Assembly: GCA_019120125.1 (NCBI GenBank)
Contig: DWVR01000074.1
Coordinates: 1 to 49,618 of the forward strand
DNA: 49,618 nucleotides
DNA from: Candidatus Phocaeicola excrementigallinarum
Lineage (GTDB): Bacteria; Bacteroidota; Bacteroidia; Bacteroidales; Bacteroidaceae
Direction of reading: 5' to 3'
How positions within the stretch are numbered: position 1 is the first letter of the stretch; every line of letters begins with the position of its first letter. Under the pieces are notes generated by a model that did not search any database, was not told the origin of the DNA, and saw only the letters and a list, made by a program, of their open reading frames with translations. This document shows, one piece after another, positions 29,344 through 37,504 of the stretch. Both the position numbers and the translations under genes were made by a program.

Positions 29344-29979
29344 ATGAGATTCTTGACTCAAGGACGATTGGCCGCTCTTATCGTGGCGGCGGTATTGGTG
29401 ATTGACCAGGTGATTAAAATAGCGGTGAAGACCGGCATGTATCTGCATGAGCATATCCGGGTGACCGACTGGTTCTATATTTATTTCACAGAGAATAACG
29501 GGATGGCGTTCGGACTTGAGATTTTCGCGAAAATTTTCCTGACTCTTTTCCGCATTGTAGCGGTTATTCTGATCACATGGTATCTGGTGCGTATTGTAAG
29601 GCAGCCTGATAAGGTGAAGAACGGATATGTCGTCTGTCTGTCCTTGATTCTTGCCGGTGCGGTGGGGAACATTATCGACTGTGTGTTCTACGGGGAGGTG
29701 TTCACTGCGAGCACGCATACTCAGATTGCCTCGTGGGTCCCTGTGGGCCAAGGTTATTCCGACTGGCTGCACGGGAAGGTGGTCGACATGTTCTATTTCC
29801 CTATCATTGACACTTATTGGCCGGACTGGATGCCGTTTGTGGGAGGGGAGCATTTCATTTTCTTCAGTCCGATCTTCAATTTTGCAGACGCTTCGATCAG
29901 TTGTGGAATCATCGCCCTGCTGCTGTTCTACAGCCGTTATCTGAATACCAGTATGAGAACCTCCAATGAAAAGGAATGA
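29344..29979 (+). CDS. lspA: lipoprotein signal peptidase
   Basis: The 211-residue inner-membrane protein is LspA, the aspartyl protease that removes type II signal peptides from prolipoproteins. Four hydrophobic segments are seen. The first catalytic Asp lies in AGAVGNIIDCVFYGEVF, where the usual GNxxDR reads GNIIDC, and the second in IFNFADASIS. It is longer than the usual 160-170 residues because of an insertion near residues 115-155, common in Bacteroidetes. The start at 29344 is chosen over a longer in-frame extension. The DUF4296 lipoprotein gene starts one base after its stop. Confidence 0.93.
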   Translation: MRFLTQGRLAALIVAAVLVIDQVIKIAVKTGMYLHEHIRVTDWFYIYFTENNGMAFGLEIFAKIFLTLFRIVAVILITWYLVRIVRQPDKVKNGYVVCLSLILAGAVGNIIDCVFYGEVFTASTHTQIASWVPVGQGYSDWLHGKVVDMFYFPIIDTYWPDWMPFVGGEHFIFFSPIFNFADASISCGIIALLLFYSRYLNTSMRTSNEKE

Positions 29980-29980
29980 G

Positions 29981-30844
29981 ATGAAGGCGAAGGGGCGGTT
30001 TGCGGGTATATGCTGTGTCTGTTTTCTGATGTTGGCCGTGACAGGATGCGGTGACAAGGTTCCGGGTGATGTGATCCAGCCGGCTGTCATGGAGAATCTG
30101 CTGTATGATTATCAGATAGCCTCCACACTCGCTTCAGAACTGTCTTATTCTGAAAACTACAAGAAGGATGCTTATTTTGACTATGTGTTCCGTAAGCACC
30201 ATGTCACTGAGGCGGAGTTTGATTCCTCGATGGTCTGGTATTCCCGTCATGGGGAAGAGCTGTCGGTTATTTATGACAATCTTCAGAAACGGTTTGAGAG
30301 GGACAGTGAGCAGATGAAGCGGCTCACTTCGCGTCAGAGTGGGGAGATTTCCGTATCGCTCTCCGGGGATACGGTGGATATCTGGCAGGACCGCACTCTT
30401 TATTGGCTCACCGCCTCGCCTTACACGAACAAGGTGACTTTCGATTTGAAGGCCGACACTTCCTTCAAGCCGAAGGACATGCTTGTGCTGGAGGCGGAGA
30501 TGTCGTTTCTCCCGAAAGGGAAGCGGAGTGGAGAGGCGGTCATGGCGCTGAACGTGACATTCAAGAACGACAGTACGCAAGGGATTACCCGTGTGGTGAA
30601 CGGTCCTGGCGCGCAACGTCTTGTGCTGCGTCCTGACTCGGCGTTCGAATATAAGGACATCAGCGGCTTTATCTATTATGCTTCCAATGAGGAGAATTCT
30701 TCCGGTTATGTGCTGGTGAACGATATCCGTCTGATCCGTACCCATGTATCCGGCCCGTCCTCCGCGGTGCAAGTCGGAGAGGCGGGGAGTGATTCCCTGA
30801 AGCGTCCGAGAATCACGAGAGAGCCGGTGAGACGCAATAATTGA
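29981..30844 (+). CDS. DUF4296 lipoprotein
   Basis: The 287-residue protein starts with a type II signal peptide ending in LAVTGC, so it should be a lipoprotein. Residues about 22-110 match DUF4296, a Bacteroidetes family of unknown function (for example ENLLYDYQIASTLASE). The rest is beta-rich, with no other domain recognised. The start at 29981 has AAAGGA eight bases upstream; an alternative methionine at 29966 lies inside lspA. The gene follows the peptidase that would process its own product. Confidence 0.8.
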   Translation: MKAKGRFAGICCVCFLMLAVTGCGDKVPGDVIQPAVMENLLYDYQIASTLASELSYSENYKKDAYFDYVFRKHHVTEAEFDSSMVWYSRHGEELSVIYDNLQKRFERDSEQMKRLTSRQSGEISVSLSGDTVDIWQDRTLYWLTASPYTNKVTFDLKADTSFKPKDMLVLEAEMSFLPKGKRSGEAVMALNVTFKNDSTQGITRVVNGPGAQRLVLRPDSAFEYKDISGFIYYASNEENSSGYVLVNDIRLIRTHVSGPSSAVQVGEAGSDSLKRPRITREPVRRNN

Positions 30845-30858
30845 AAAGAGGGACATCC

Positions 30859-31191
30859 ATGAGGTATTATGCGGCTCACCGTATCTGGCTCACCGGCCAT
30901 GAGGAAATGCTTTCCATGTGTAGGGTGGGAGTGGATGCCGACCATCATGTGGTGTCGGTGGAACCTTTTGAGGGAGAGCCGCGCCAGACGGAATGGCTGG
31001 GAGGGATCATCATTGTTTCTCCTGTCCTTCCCGAGAGAGAGGCGGATGAGGGGTTCTTCCGATTCTGTGACCGTTTGCGGACCTCTATCGGGTCGTGTAC
31101 TTCCATGGGGACAATCTATGCCTTTCACGTGTCCCCCTTCAGGGTGCGGGAGATGGAGTTTGCTCCGGAAAGCCGTTTCCGCCGGTTATAG
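30859..31191 (+). CDS. hypothetical protein, amidohydrolase N-terminus-like
   Basis: I do not recognise this 110-residue protein as a named family. Its first half (MRYYAAHRIWLTG, then VVSVEPFEGEPRQTEWLGG) resembles the small beta-sandwich that opens metal-dependent amidohydrolases. The catalytic barrel with its HxH motif is absent, so it could be a remnant or a small independent protein. It starts 14 bases after the DUF4296 gene and its stop overlaps the stop of the convergent methyltransferase gene. Confidence 0.6.
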   Translation: MRYYAAHRIWLTGHEEMLSMCRVGVDADHHVVSVEPFEGEPRQTEWLGGIIIVSPVLPEREADEGFFRFCDRLRTSIGSCTSMGTIYAFHVSPFRVREMEFAPESRFRRL

Positions 31192-31938
31192 CATCCGGCG
31201 ACGGAATTCGGCACAGACGATGGCGGTGGCGGTGGCCACATTCAGTGACTCGCTGGTCTCTTCTCCTTGTGGATAGTTGGGGATGAGCAGTCTCCTGTTG
31301 ACCAGCTTTTCCATTTCCTGACTGATGCCTTTCCCTTCATTTCCCATCACGATGAGTCCGTGAGGGGTAAGTTCCTGTCCGTAAATGTTTTTCCCGTCAA
31401 GGAAAGTCCCGTAGACCGGCATGTCGGGCAATGTGCCGATAAGGTCTTTCAAGTCACAATAATGTATTCTGACTCTTGCCAGTGCGCCCATGGTGGCCTG
31501 TACGGTCTTGGGATTATAGGCATCGGCGGTTCTTATGGAACAGAACACATGCCGGATGCCGAACCAGTCGGCCGTCCGTAAGATGGTGCCCAGGTTTCCG
31601 GGGTCCTGCACGTCGTCCAATGCCAGGCAAAGCGATCCGGCGATGTCTCTGGTGCCGGGATCCGTTTCCGGAATGCGGAACACGGCCAGCACGTCCTGCG
31701 GAGTCTTGAGCAGGCTGGCTTTTTTCAGTTCCTCCTCACTGACTTCCACAATCTCGTCCGCTTTTATGTCCGGGTGGGATTCCAGCCATGTGGAGGTGGC
31801 CGCCACCAGTCTACATTCGAAGTGTCCCGACAGGTCGCCCACCAGTTTATGGCCTTCCGCCAGAAACGCTTTTTCCTCTTTCCGGTACTTTTTCTGTTCT
31901 AAAGAGCGTATATATTTGATCTTGTTCTTGCTGAGCAT
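31186..31938 (-). CDS. TrmH/SpoU family RNA 2'-O-methyltransferase
   Basis: The 250-residue protein is a SPOUT-class methyltransferase that adds a 2'-O-methyl group to rRNA or tRNA using S-adenosylmethionine. The N-terminal substrate-binding domain contains FLAEGHKLVGDL. The three SpoU motifs follow: DDVQDPGNLGTILRTA, LIVMGNEGKGIS and LNVATATAI, which form the knotted cofactor site. The exact target nucleotide cannot be told from sequence. It is a single-gene unit, divergent from tamL. Confidence 0.92.
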   Translation of the reverse strand: MLSKNKIKYIRSLEQKKYRKEEKAFLAEGHKLVGDLSGHFECRLVAATSTWLESHPDIKADEIVEVSEEELKKASLLKTPQDVLAVFRIPETDPGTRDIAGSLCLALDDVQDPGNLGTILRTADWFGIRHVFCSIRTADAYNPKTVQATMGALARVRIHYCDLKDLIGTLPDMPVYGTFLDGKNIYGQELTPHGLIVMGNEGKGISQEMEKLVNRRLLIPNYPQGEETSESLNVATATAIVCAEFRRRML

Positions 31939-31972
31939 GGCGATGAACGGATTATAGACTTATTTTTATGGG

Positions 31973-31980
31973 CAAAGCTA
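31973..31980 (-). promoter_or_regulatory. -7 box for the TrmH-family gene
   Basis: The minus strand reads TAGCTTTG, a full match to TAnnTTTG, 35 bases before the start codon. Confidence 0.5.
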
Positions 31981-32003
31981 AGAAGATATTTTTAATAAAT
32001 CCC

Positions 32004-32011
32004 TATCTTTG
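32004..32011 (+). promoter_or_regulatory. -7 box for tamL
   Basis: TATCTTTG, a full match to TAnnTTTG, lies 33 bases before the tamL start. Confidence 0.55.
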
Positions 32012-32044
32012 CATGTAAATTTGTAAAAATCCCCCATCTGGCTT

Positions 32045-34354
32045 ATGAAAGTCTTTTTACGTCATTGTCTCATTTTGCTGTCGCTTCTGACGGGTCTCGG
32101 CGGATGTTCTGTAAGCAAGTTCATCCCGGAGGACCATTACTTGCTGGATGCGGTGAAAATCGAGTCGGACACGAAGGACGTAAAGGCCTCCCAGATGCGC
32201 GCTTACCTGCGTCAGACCCCCAATGCGAAATGGTTCAGCCTTGTGAAACTGCCCATGTATATCTATGGAGCCGCGGGGACCGATTCCACGAAATGGATCA
32301 ACCGTCTGTTGTATAAGATAGGCGACGCCCCCAGAATCTACGATCCGGAGCTGACGGAGGAGGCGCGTGCCCAGATGGAGCAGGCGGTGCGTAACATGGG
32401 GTACATGCGTGCGAGTGTGGACACGGTGGAGATACGGAAAGGCAACAAGCTGAAGGTACGCTACCGGATTCATGCCGGAGAACCGTATACGGTGGAGAGC
32501 GTCAGCCGCGAGATAGATGATGCGGGCATCAGCGAATGCCTCCGTCCGGATTCTGCTCACACGTTGCTGGAGCCGGGCATGAGGTTCGATGTGAATGTGC
32601 TCGACCAGGAACGCCAGCGTATCGTCCAGTATCTGCAGGACCGCGGGTATTACCGTTTCAACAAGGATTTCATCACCTATCAGGCTGACACGCTTCTGGA
32701 TACGCACAAGGTCGGTCTGACCATGAGGCTGGCTCCGTATCGCCGGAGAAAAGAGGACGCCCCGGGTCCGCACCGGAAATATTATATCCGTAACGTGAAC
32801 TTCATTTTCGACAATGATGTGGTGGACCTTAGTCCGGAGGGGCTGGAAGGAATGGATTCCATCCGTTCGGGAGGCGTGGATTTCTACTATCGGGACAAGC
32901 TTTATCTGCGTCCGCATGTCATCAGCGATTACAACCAGTTGCGTCCAGGCCGTTTTTACCGGGCGAGGAACGTGCAGTCCACCTACAACGCGTTGGCCCG
33001 CCTGAACATCCTGAAATATTCCAATATCCGTTTCAATGAGATTCTTCAGCCGGATACGGCCTGTCTGGACGCCTATGTCACCTTGAGCCGCAACAAGAAC
33101 AAGTCAATCGCCTTTGAGATTGAAGGCACCAACTCGGCGGGCGACCTCGGAGCGGCCGCTTCCGTGTCGTATATGCACCGCAACCTGTTCAAGGGTTCCG
33201 AGACCTTTTCCATCAAGCTGCGCGGCGCTTACGAGGCGATAACAGGCCTGGAAGGGTATGCCAACAACAATTACATGGAATACGCGGTGGAGGCCGGACT
33301 GAACTTTCCCGAGTTCATGTTCCCGTTCCTTTCATCGGACTTCAAGCGGCGCATACGGGCCACTTCGGAGGTGACGGTGAAGTACAACTGGCAGATCCGT
33401 CCCGAGTTCGAGCGTACTGTCGCTTCGGCGGCATGGAGTTACCGGTGGTCGAGACGCCGTGCCACCCATCGTTTCGACCTGTTCGACCTGAACTATATCT
33501 ACATGCCATACCGTTCGGAGACATTCAACGAGTATCTTGACGAGATGGACAACCGTAACCCGTTGCTTCGTTACAGTTATGAGGACTTGTTTATCGTGCG
33601 GATGGGGTACACATACACCTACAACAGTTCGGGGGCGTATTCCCAGAAGACGGCCCGCCGCAACTCCTATTCCATCCGTTTCAATATTGAGGAGTCGGGC
33701 AATCTGCTTTATGCCTTCTCTAAGATTGTCAACCGTCATCCTAAGAACGGGGAGGCTTTCCAGATGGGAAACATTGACTTCGCCCAGTATGTGAGGATGG
33801 ATTTCGATTATGCCAGGAATTTCATGATCGACGACCGCAACTCACTGGTATTCCATGTAGGAGTGGGGGTGGCCGTTCCGTACGGGAACTCCAGGAGCCT
33901 TCCGTTCGAGAAACTGTACTTTTCCGGCGGAGCCAACAGTGTGCGCGGATGGAGTGTCCGCTCGTTGGGTCCGGGAGGATACCGGGGAGACGAGAACAGC
34001 CTTGACTATGTGAACCATACAGGCGACATCAAGCTTGACCTGAACTTGGAATACCGCACCCACCTGTTCTGGAAGCTGAACGGTGCGGCCTTCATCGACG
34101 CGGGCAATGTGTGGACAATCCGTAACCGGGAAATGCAGCCCGAAGGACTGTTCAAGTTCAACAGGTTCTACAAGCAGTTGGCCGTGGCGTACGGTCTTGG
34201 CATCCGTTTCGACCTTGATTTCCTGATCATCCGTTTCGACGGAGGTATGAAGGCCGTCAATCCGATGTATACCGGGCGTGACCGTTACCCCATCGTCTCG
34301 CCCGATTTCAAGCGTGATTTCGCTTTCCATTTTGCCGTAGGTTATCCGTTTTAA
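32045..34354 (+). CDS. tamL: TamL-type lipoprotein of the BamA/TamA (D15) superfamily
   Basis: The 769-residue protein joins a type II signal peptide (cleavage before Cys21 in GLGGC) to POTRA-like repeats (residues about 30-330) and a C-terminal D15 beta-barrel ending in FHFAVGYPF. The barrel contains SGGANSVRGWSVRSLGPG, the lid-loop (V)RGW/F signature of Omp85 proteins. The lipidated form is the Bacteroidetes TamL type, thought to work with TamB in moving lipids or proteins to the outer membrane. A different Omp85 paralogue cannot be fully excluded. A small gene follows after 13 bases. Confidence 0.88.
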   Translation: MKVFLRHCLILLSLLTGLGGCSVSKFIPEDHYLLDAVKIESDTKDVKASQMRAYLRQTPNAKWFSLVKLPMYIYGAAGTDSTKWINRLLYKIGDAPRIYDPELTEEARAQMEQAVRNMGYMRASVDTVEIRKGNKLKVRYRIHAGEPYTVESVSREIDDAGISECLRPDSAHTLLEPGMRFDVNVLDQERQRIVQYLQDRGYYRFNKDFITYQADTLLDTHKVGLTMRLAPYRRRKEDAPGPHRKYYIRNVNFIFDNDVVDLSPEGLEGMDSIRSGGVDFYYRDKLYLRPHVISDYNQLRPGRFYRARNVQSTYNALARLNILKYSNIRFNEILQPDTACLDAYVTLSRNKNKSIAFEIEGTNSAGDLGAAASVSYMHRNLFKGSETFSIKLRGAYEAITGLEGYANNNYMEYAVEAGLNFPEFMFPFLSSDFKRRIRATSEVTVKYNWQIRPEFERTVASAAWSYRWSRRRATHRFDLFDLNYIYMPYRSETFNEYLDEMDNRNPLLRYSYEDLFIVRMGYTYTYNSSGAYSQKTARRNSYSIRFNIEESGNLLYAFSKIVNRHPKNGEAFQMGNIDFAQYVRMDFDYARNFMIDDRNSLVFHVGVGVAVPYGNSRSLPFEKLYFSGGANSVRGWSVRSLGPGGYRGDENSLDYVNHTGDIKLDLNLEYRTHLFWKLNGAAFIDAGNVWTIRNREMQPEGLFKFNRFYKQLAVAYGLGIRFDLDFLIIRFDGGMKAVNPMYTGRDRYPIVSPDFKRDFAFHFAVGYPF

Positions 34355-34367
34355 TCCAGATGAGAAT

Positions 34368-34607
34368 ATGAACAAAGTAAAAGAATTTTATACCAGGGAA
34401 GAGGTTGACGCTCTGAAAGAGTGGTATGACAACATGCCGTTGCCCGAGAGCCTGCAGTTGGACAAGGCCGTGTTCATCCCTTCCGTAAGACAGACCGTGG
34501 ACAGGTTGTTCCGGCAGGCCTATCTTTGTTATGAGAATCCGAAGCTCCTGGGAGGGTTGCGCCTGCTTGAGCGGATAAAGGAAAAGCTCGGGACCCCCGT
34601 CGGCTGA
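34368..34607 (+). CDS. small hypothetical protein after tamL
   Basis: This 79-residue protein is short, helical and soluble, with no signal peptide. The pattern around LKEWYDNMPLPESLQLDK, followed by two amphipathic helices, resembles small DUF6965-like Bacteroidetes proteins, but I am not sure of the family. It starts 13 bases after tamL and is probably co-transcribed with it. Its function is unknown. Confidence 0.65.
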   Translation: MNKVKEFYTREEVDALKEWYDNMPLPESLQLDKAVFIPSVRQTVDRLFRQAYLCYENPKLLGGLRLLERIKEKLGTPVG

Positions 34608-34665
34608 CTTTGGAGGAGGGAGGCCAAAAAAGCTCATGTTTTTTTCGTATATCAAAAAAAAATGC

Positions 34666-34673
34666 GAAATTTG
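34666..34673 (+). promoter_or_regulatory. probable -7 box for pfp
   Basis: GAAATTTG differs from TAnnTTTG at one position and lies 42 bases before the pfp start, after the end of the preceding gene. Evidence is moderate. Confidence 0.35.
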
Positions 34674-34715
34674 CAGGGATGAATTTTCAAATACACCTTA
34701 TAAATAAGTATAATT

Positions 34716-36359
34716 ATGACAAAAAGTGCATTACAGATTGCAAGAGCCGCTTATCAGCCTAAATTGCCTAAGGCATTGAAGGGGGCTGTTAAGGTTCAGG
34801 AAGGAGAGGCTACTCATTCAGTCGCTGATGAGGAAGAGATCAAGAAACTGTTCCCGAACACATACGGCATGCCATTGATCAGATTTGTGGAAGGAGAAAG
34901 CAAGGAATACGCTCCGATGAATGTGGGTGTCATTCTGTCCGGCGGCCAGGCTCCTGGCGGTCACAATGTGATTTCCGGCTTGTTCGACGGCGTGAAAAGA
35001 CTGAATCCGGCCAACAAGCTGTACGGATTCCTGATGGGTCCCGGTGGTCTTGTGGACCACAAATACATTGAGCTGACCGCTGAGATCATCGATGAATACC
35101 GCAATACGGGTGGATTTGACATCATCGGTTCCGGACGTACCAAACTGGAAAAGGTTGACCAGTTTGAAAAAGGATATGAAATCCTGAAGGAACTGGGCAT
35201 CAAGGCACTGGTGATCATCGGTGGTGACGATTCAAACACAAACGCCTGTGTGCTGGCCGAATATTATGCCGCAAAGAACTACGGCATCCAGGTGATCGGT
35301 TGCCCGAAGACCATCGACGGTGACTTGAAGAACGAGATGATCGAGACTTCATTCGGATTCGATACAGCCTGCAAGACTTATGCCGAAGTGATCGGAAACA
35401 TCGAGCGCGACTGCAACTCCGCACGCAAGTACTGGCATTTCATCAAGCTGATGGGACGTTCCGCTTCCCATATCGCACTGGAATGCGCTTTGCAGGTTCA
35501 GCCGAACATCTGTCTGATTTCTGAAGAAATCGAGAAAAAGAACATGTCATTGGATGATGTGGTTACTTATATCGCTAATGCCGTGGCTGCCCGTGCCGCC
35601 GACGGAAACAATTTCGGTACGGTGCTGATTCCGGAAGGACTGATCGAGTTCATCCCGGCCATGAAGAAGCTGATTGCCGAGCTGAACGACTTCCTGGCCG
35701 CTCATGCCGATGAATATGCGGCTGTTGAGGCCAACAAGCAGCGTGAATATATCATCAGTCATCTGACCGCTGACAACGCTGCTGTCTACGCTTCCCTGCC
35801 GGAAGGTGTGGCCCGTCAGCTGACTCTCGACCGTGACCCGCACGGAAACGTTCAGGTTTCTCTGATCGAGACAGAAAAGCTGCTGTCTGAAATGGTAGGC
35901 AAGAAGCTGGCCGCATGGAAGGCGGAAGGCAAGTATGTGGGCAAGTTCTCCGCACAGCACCACTTCTTCGGTTACGAAGGACGTTGCGCCGCTCCGTCCA
36001 ACTTCGACGCGGACTACTGCTATGCTCTGGGTTACACCGCTTCTGAACTGATCGCCAACGGAAAGACCGGTTATATGTCATCTGTACGCAACCTGACTGC
36101 TCCTGCTGAAGAGTGGATCGCGGGTGGTGTGCCCATCACAATGATGATGAACATGGAACGCCGTCACGGTGAGATGAAGCCGGTTATCCAGAAAGCACTG
36201 GTGGAACTTGACAGCGCTCCGTTCAAGGCATTCGCCGCAGCACGCGAGACTTGGGCCAAGGAGACCTGCTACGTATATCCGGGTCCGATCCAGTACTTCG
36301 GTCCGACCGAAGTCTGTGACCAGACTACAAAGACCTTGCAGTTGGAACAGGCAAAATAA
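34716..36359 (+). CDS. pfp: diphosphate-fructose-6-phosphate 1-phosphotransferase
   Basis: The 547-residue protein is the long, plant-like PPi-dependent phosphofructokinase, which phosphorylates fructose-6-phosphate reversibly with pyrophosphate. Motifs are [25 protein letters not shown] (the Asp after GGD, rather than Gly, marks PPi use), [12 protein letters not shown] with the conserved lysine, and [13 protein letters not shown]. It is used in glycolysis in Bacteroides. Codon use looks highly biased, as expected for a strongly expressed gene. A terminator follows. Confidence 0.95.
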   Translation: MTKSALQIARAAYQPKLPKALKGAVKVQEGEATHSVADEEEIKKLFPNTYGMPLIRFVEGESKEYAPMNVGVILSGGQAPGGHNVISGLFDGVKRLNPANKLYGFLMGPGGLVDHKYIELTAEIIDEYRNTGGFDIIGSGRTKLEKVDQFEKGYEILKELGIKALVIIGGDDSNTNACVLAEYYAAKNYGIQVIGCPKTIDGDLKNEMIETSFGFDTACKTYAEVIGNIERDCNSARKYWHFIKLMGRSASHIALECALQVQPNICLISEEIEKKNMSLDDVVTYIANAVAARAADGNNFGTVLIPEGLIEFIPAMKKLIAELNDFLAAHADEYAAVEANKQREYIISHLTADNAAVYASLPEGVARQLTLDRDPHGNVQVSLIETEKLLSEMVGKKLAAWKAEGKYVGKFSAQHHFFGYEGRCAAPSNFDADYCYALGYTASELIANGKTGYMSSVRNLTAPAEEWIAGGVPITMMMNMERRHGEMKPVIQKALVELDSAPFKAFAAARETWAKETCYVYPGPIQYFGPTEVCDQTTKTLQLEQAK

Positions 36360-36390
36360 TGGATTGTCCATCCATCTCATGACTTGAATG

Positions 36391-36455
36391 GGCGTGTCAG
36401 AAACACTTCCTTTTGGACTTGGGTCAAAAGCGGGGTTCTGACACGCTCTTTTTTG
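36391..36455 (+). terminator. terminator after pfp
   Basis: GCGTGTCAGAA (36392-36402) pairs with TTCTGACACGC (36436-36446) and is followed by TCTTTTTT. The loop is about 33 bases, which is long for an intrinsic terminator. Confidence 0.55.
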
Positions 36456-36501
36456 GACCGGACGCATATATGATCCTCTTTATCTTAAACTGACGTAAAC
36501 T

Positions 36502-37431
36502 ATGGCTAAGGAACCGCCCGTTATGGTGGTAAATAAATCAGAAAGGACTTCTTCACGCAAGCGCACGGCCGGAAAGACGGCCGCCTCACGGCGGAACTCG
36601 TCCGCGGGAAGACGCTCTCGGGGAAAGCGGAAAGGCAAGAGGCGCACAAGCCGTTGGAGTGTCCCGTCATGGGGATATTATGTGCTTATGGGGATAGTGT
36701 CCGTGGCTTTTCTTCTGGGTTTCTATTATTTCTTCATCAAGCCTTATTCCTACCGCTGGAAACCGTGTTATGGGATGAAGGCATACGGGGTCTGCCTGCC
36801 TTATGGCTACAGTGTGCATGGCTTCGACATCTCGCATCATCAGGGAGAGATAGACTGGGATGAGCTTCAGAAACTTCAGAAATCACCTTTTCCTGTCCGT
36901 TTCGTCTTTCTCAAGGCTTCTGAGGGAGGGGACTTCAGTGACACGGCTTTTGTCCGCAATTTCGAGGAGGCGCGCAGGCACGGCTTTATACGCGGCGCCT
37001 ATCATTTCTATAATCCTAAGACGGATGCCTTGCGTCAGGCCGATTTCTTTATCCGTTCAGTGGACCTGCAGCCGGGCGACCTGCCTCCCGTGCTTGACAT
37101 TGAGGTGAAAGGGGAGGACGAGGACAAGCTGCGCCGTGACCTTTCCGTCTGGCTCCGCCGCGTCGAGCAGTACTATAAAGTGAAGCCGATCCTTTACACT
37201 TCCTATAAGTTCAAGACACGCTATCTGAACGATTCTCTTTTCAATACCTATCCTTACTGGATTGCCCATTATTACGTGGATTCGGTGGAATACAAAGGCC
37301 AGTGGCGTTTCTGGCAGCACACGGATGTGGGCAAGCTTCCGGGCATCCGGGAGAATGTGGACCTGAATGTGTTCAACGGTTCTCTGGAAGAGCTCCGGCG
37401 GCTTACGATACCTTTTTTAAATGAAGAATGA
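36502..37431 (+). CDS. GH25 muramidase with an N-terminal membrane anchor
   Basis: The 309-residue protein has a very basic N-terminal segment (residues about 17-52), one transmembrane helix (about 58-80, YYVLMGIVSVAFLLGFYYFF) and a glycoside hydrolase family 25 lysozyme domain. Catalytic-region motifs are HGFDISHHQGEIDWDEL, FLKASEGGDF and PVLDIEV. GH25 enzymes cut the N-acetylmuramic acid to N-acetylglucosamine bond of peptidoglycan. The domain should face the periplasm. Its last codons run into the AGAATGA-type repeat shared with the terminator region before clpB. Confidence 0.92.
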   Translation: MAKEPPVMVVNKSERTSSRKRTAGKTAASRRNSSAGRRSRGKRKGKRRTSRWSVPSWGYYVLMGIVSVAFLLGFYYFFIKPYSYRWKPCYGMKAYGVCLPYGYSVHGFDISHHQGEIDWDELQKLQKSPFPVRFVFLKASEGGDFSDTAFVRNFEEARRHGFIRGAYHFYNPKTDALRQADFFIRSVDLQPGDLPPVLDIEVKGEDEDKLRRDLSVWLRRVEQYYKVKPILYTSYKFKTRYLNDSLFNTYPYWIAHYYVDSVEYKGQWRFWQHTDVGKLPGIRENVDLNVFNGSLEELRRLTIPFLNEE

Positions 37432-37499
37432 AGAATAAAGAATGAAGAATCTTTTCCTCATTCTTCATTCCTCATTCTTCACTCTTCATTCTTCACTCA
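37421..37499. terminator. bidirectional hairpin of GAAGAAT-type repeats between GH25 and clpB
   Basis: Repeated GAAGAAT/AGAATGA units on the left are mirrored by ATTCTTC/TTCATTC units on the right, forming a long imperfect hairpin with a CTTTTCC loop near 37450. It lies between convergent genes and could end transcription from both sides. Confidence 0.5.
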
Positions 37500-37504
37500 C
37501 TAAG

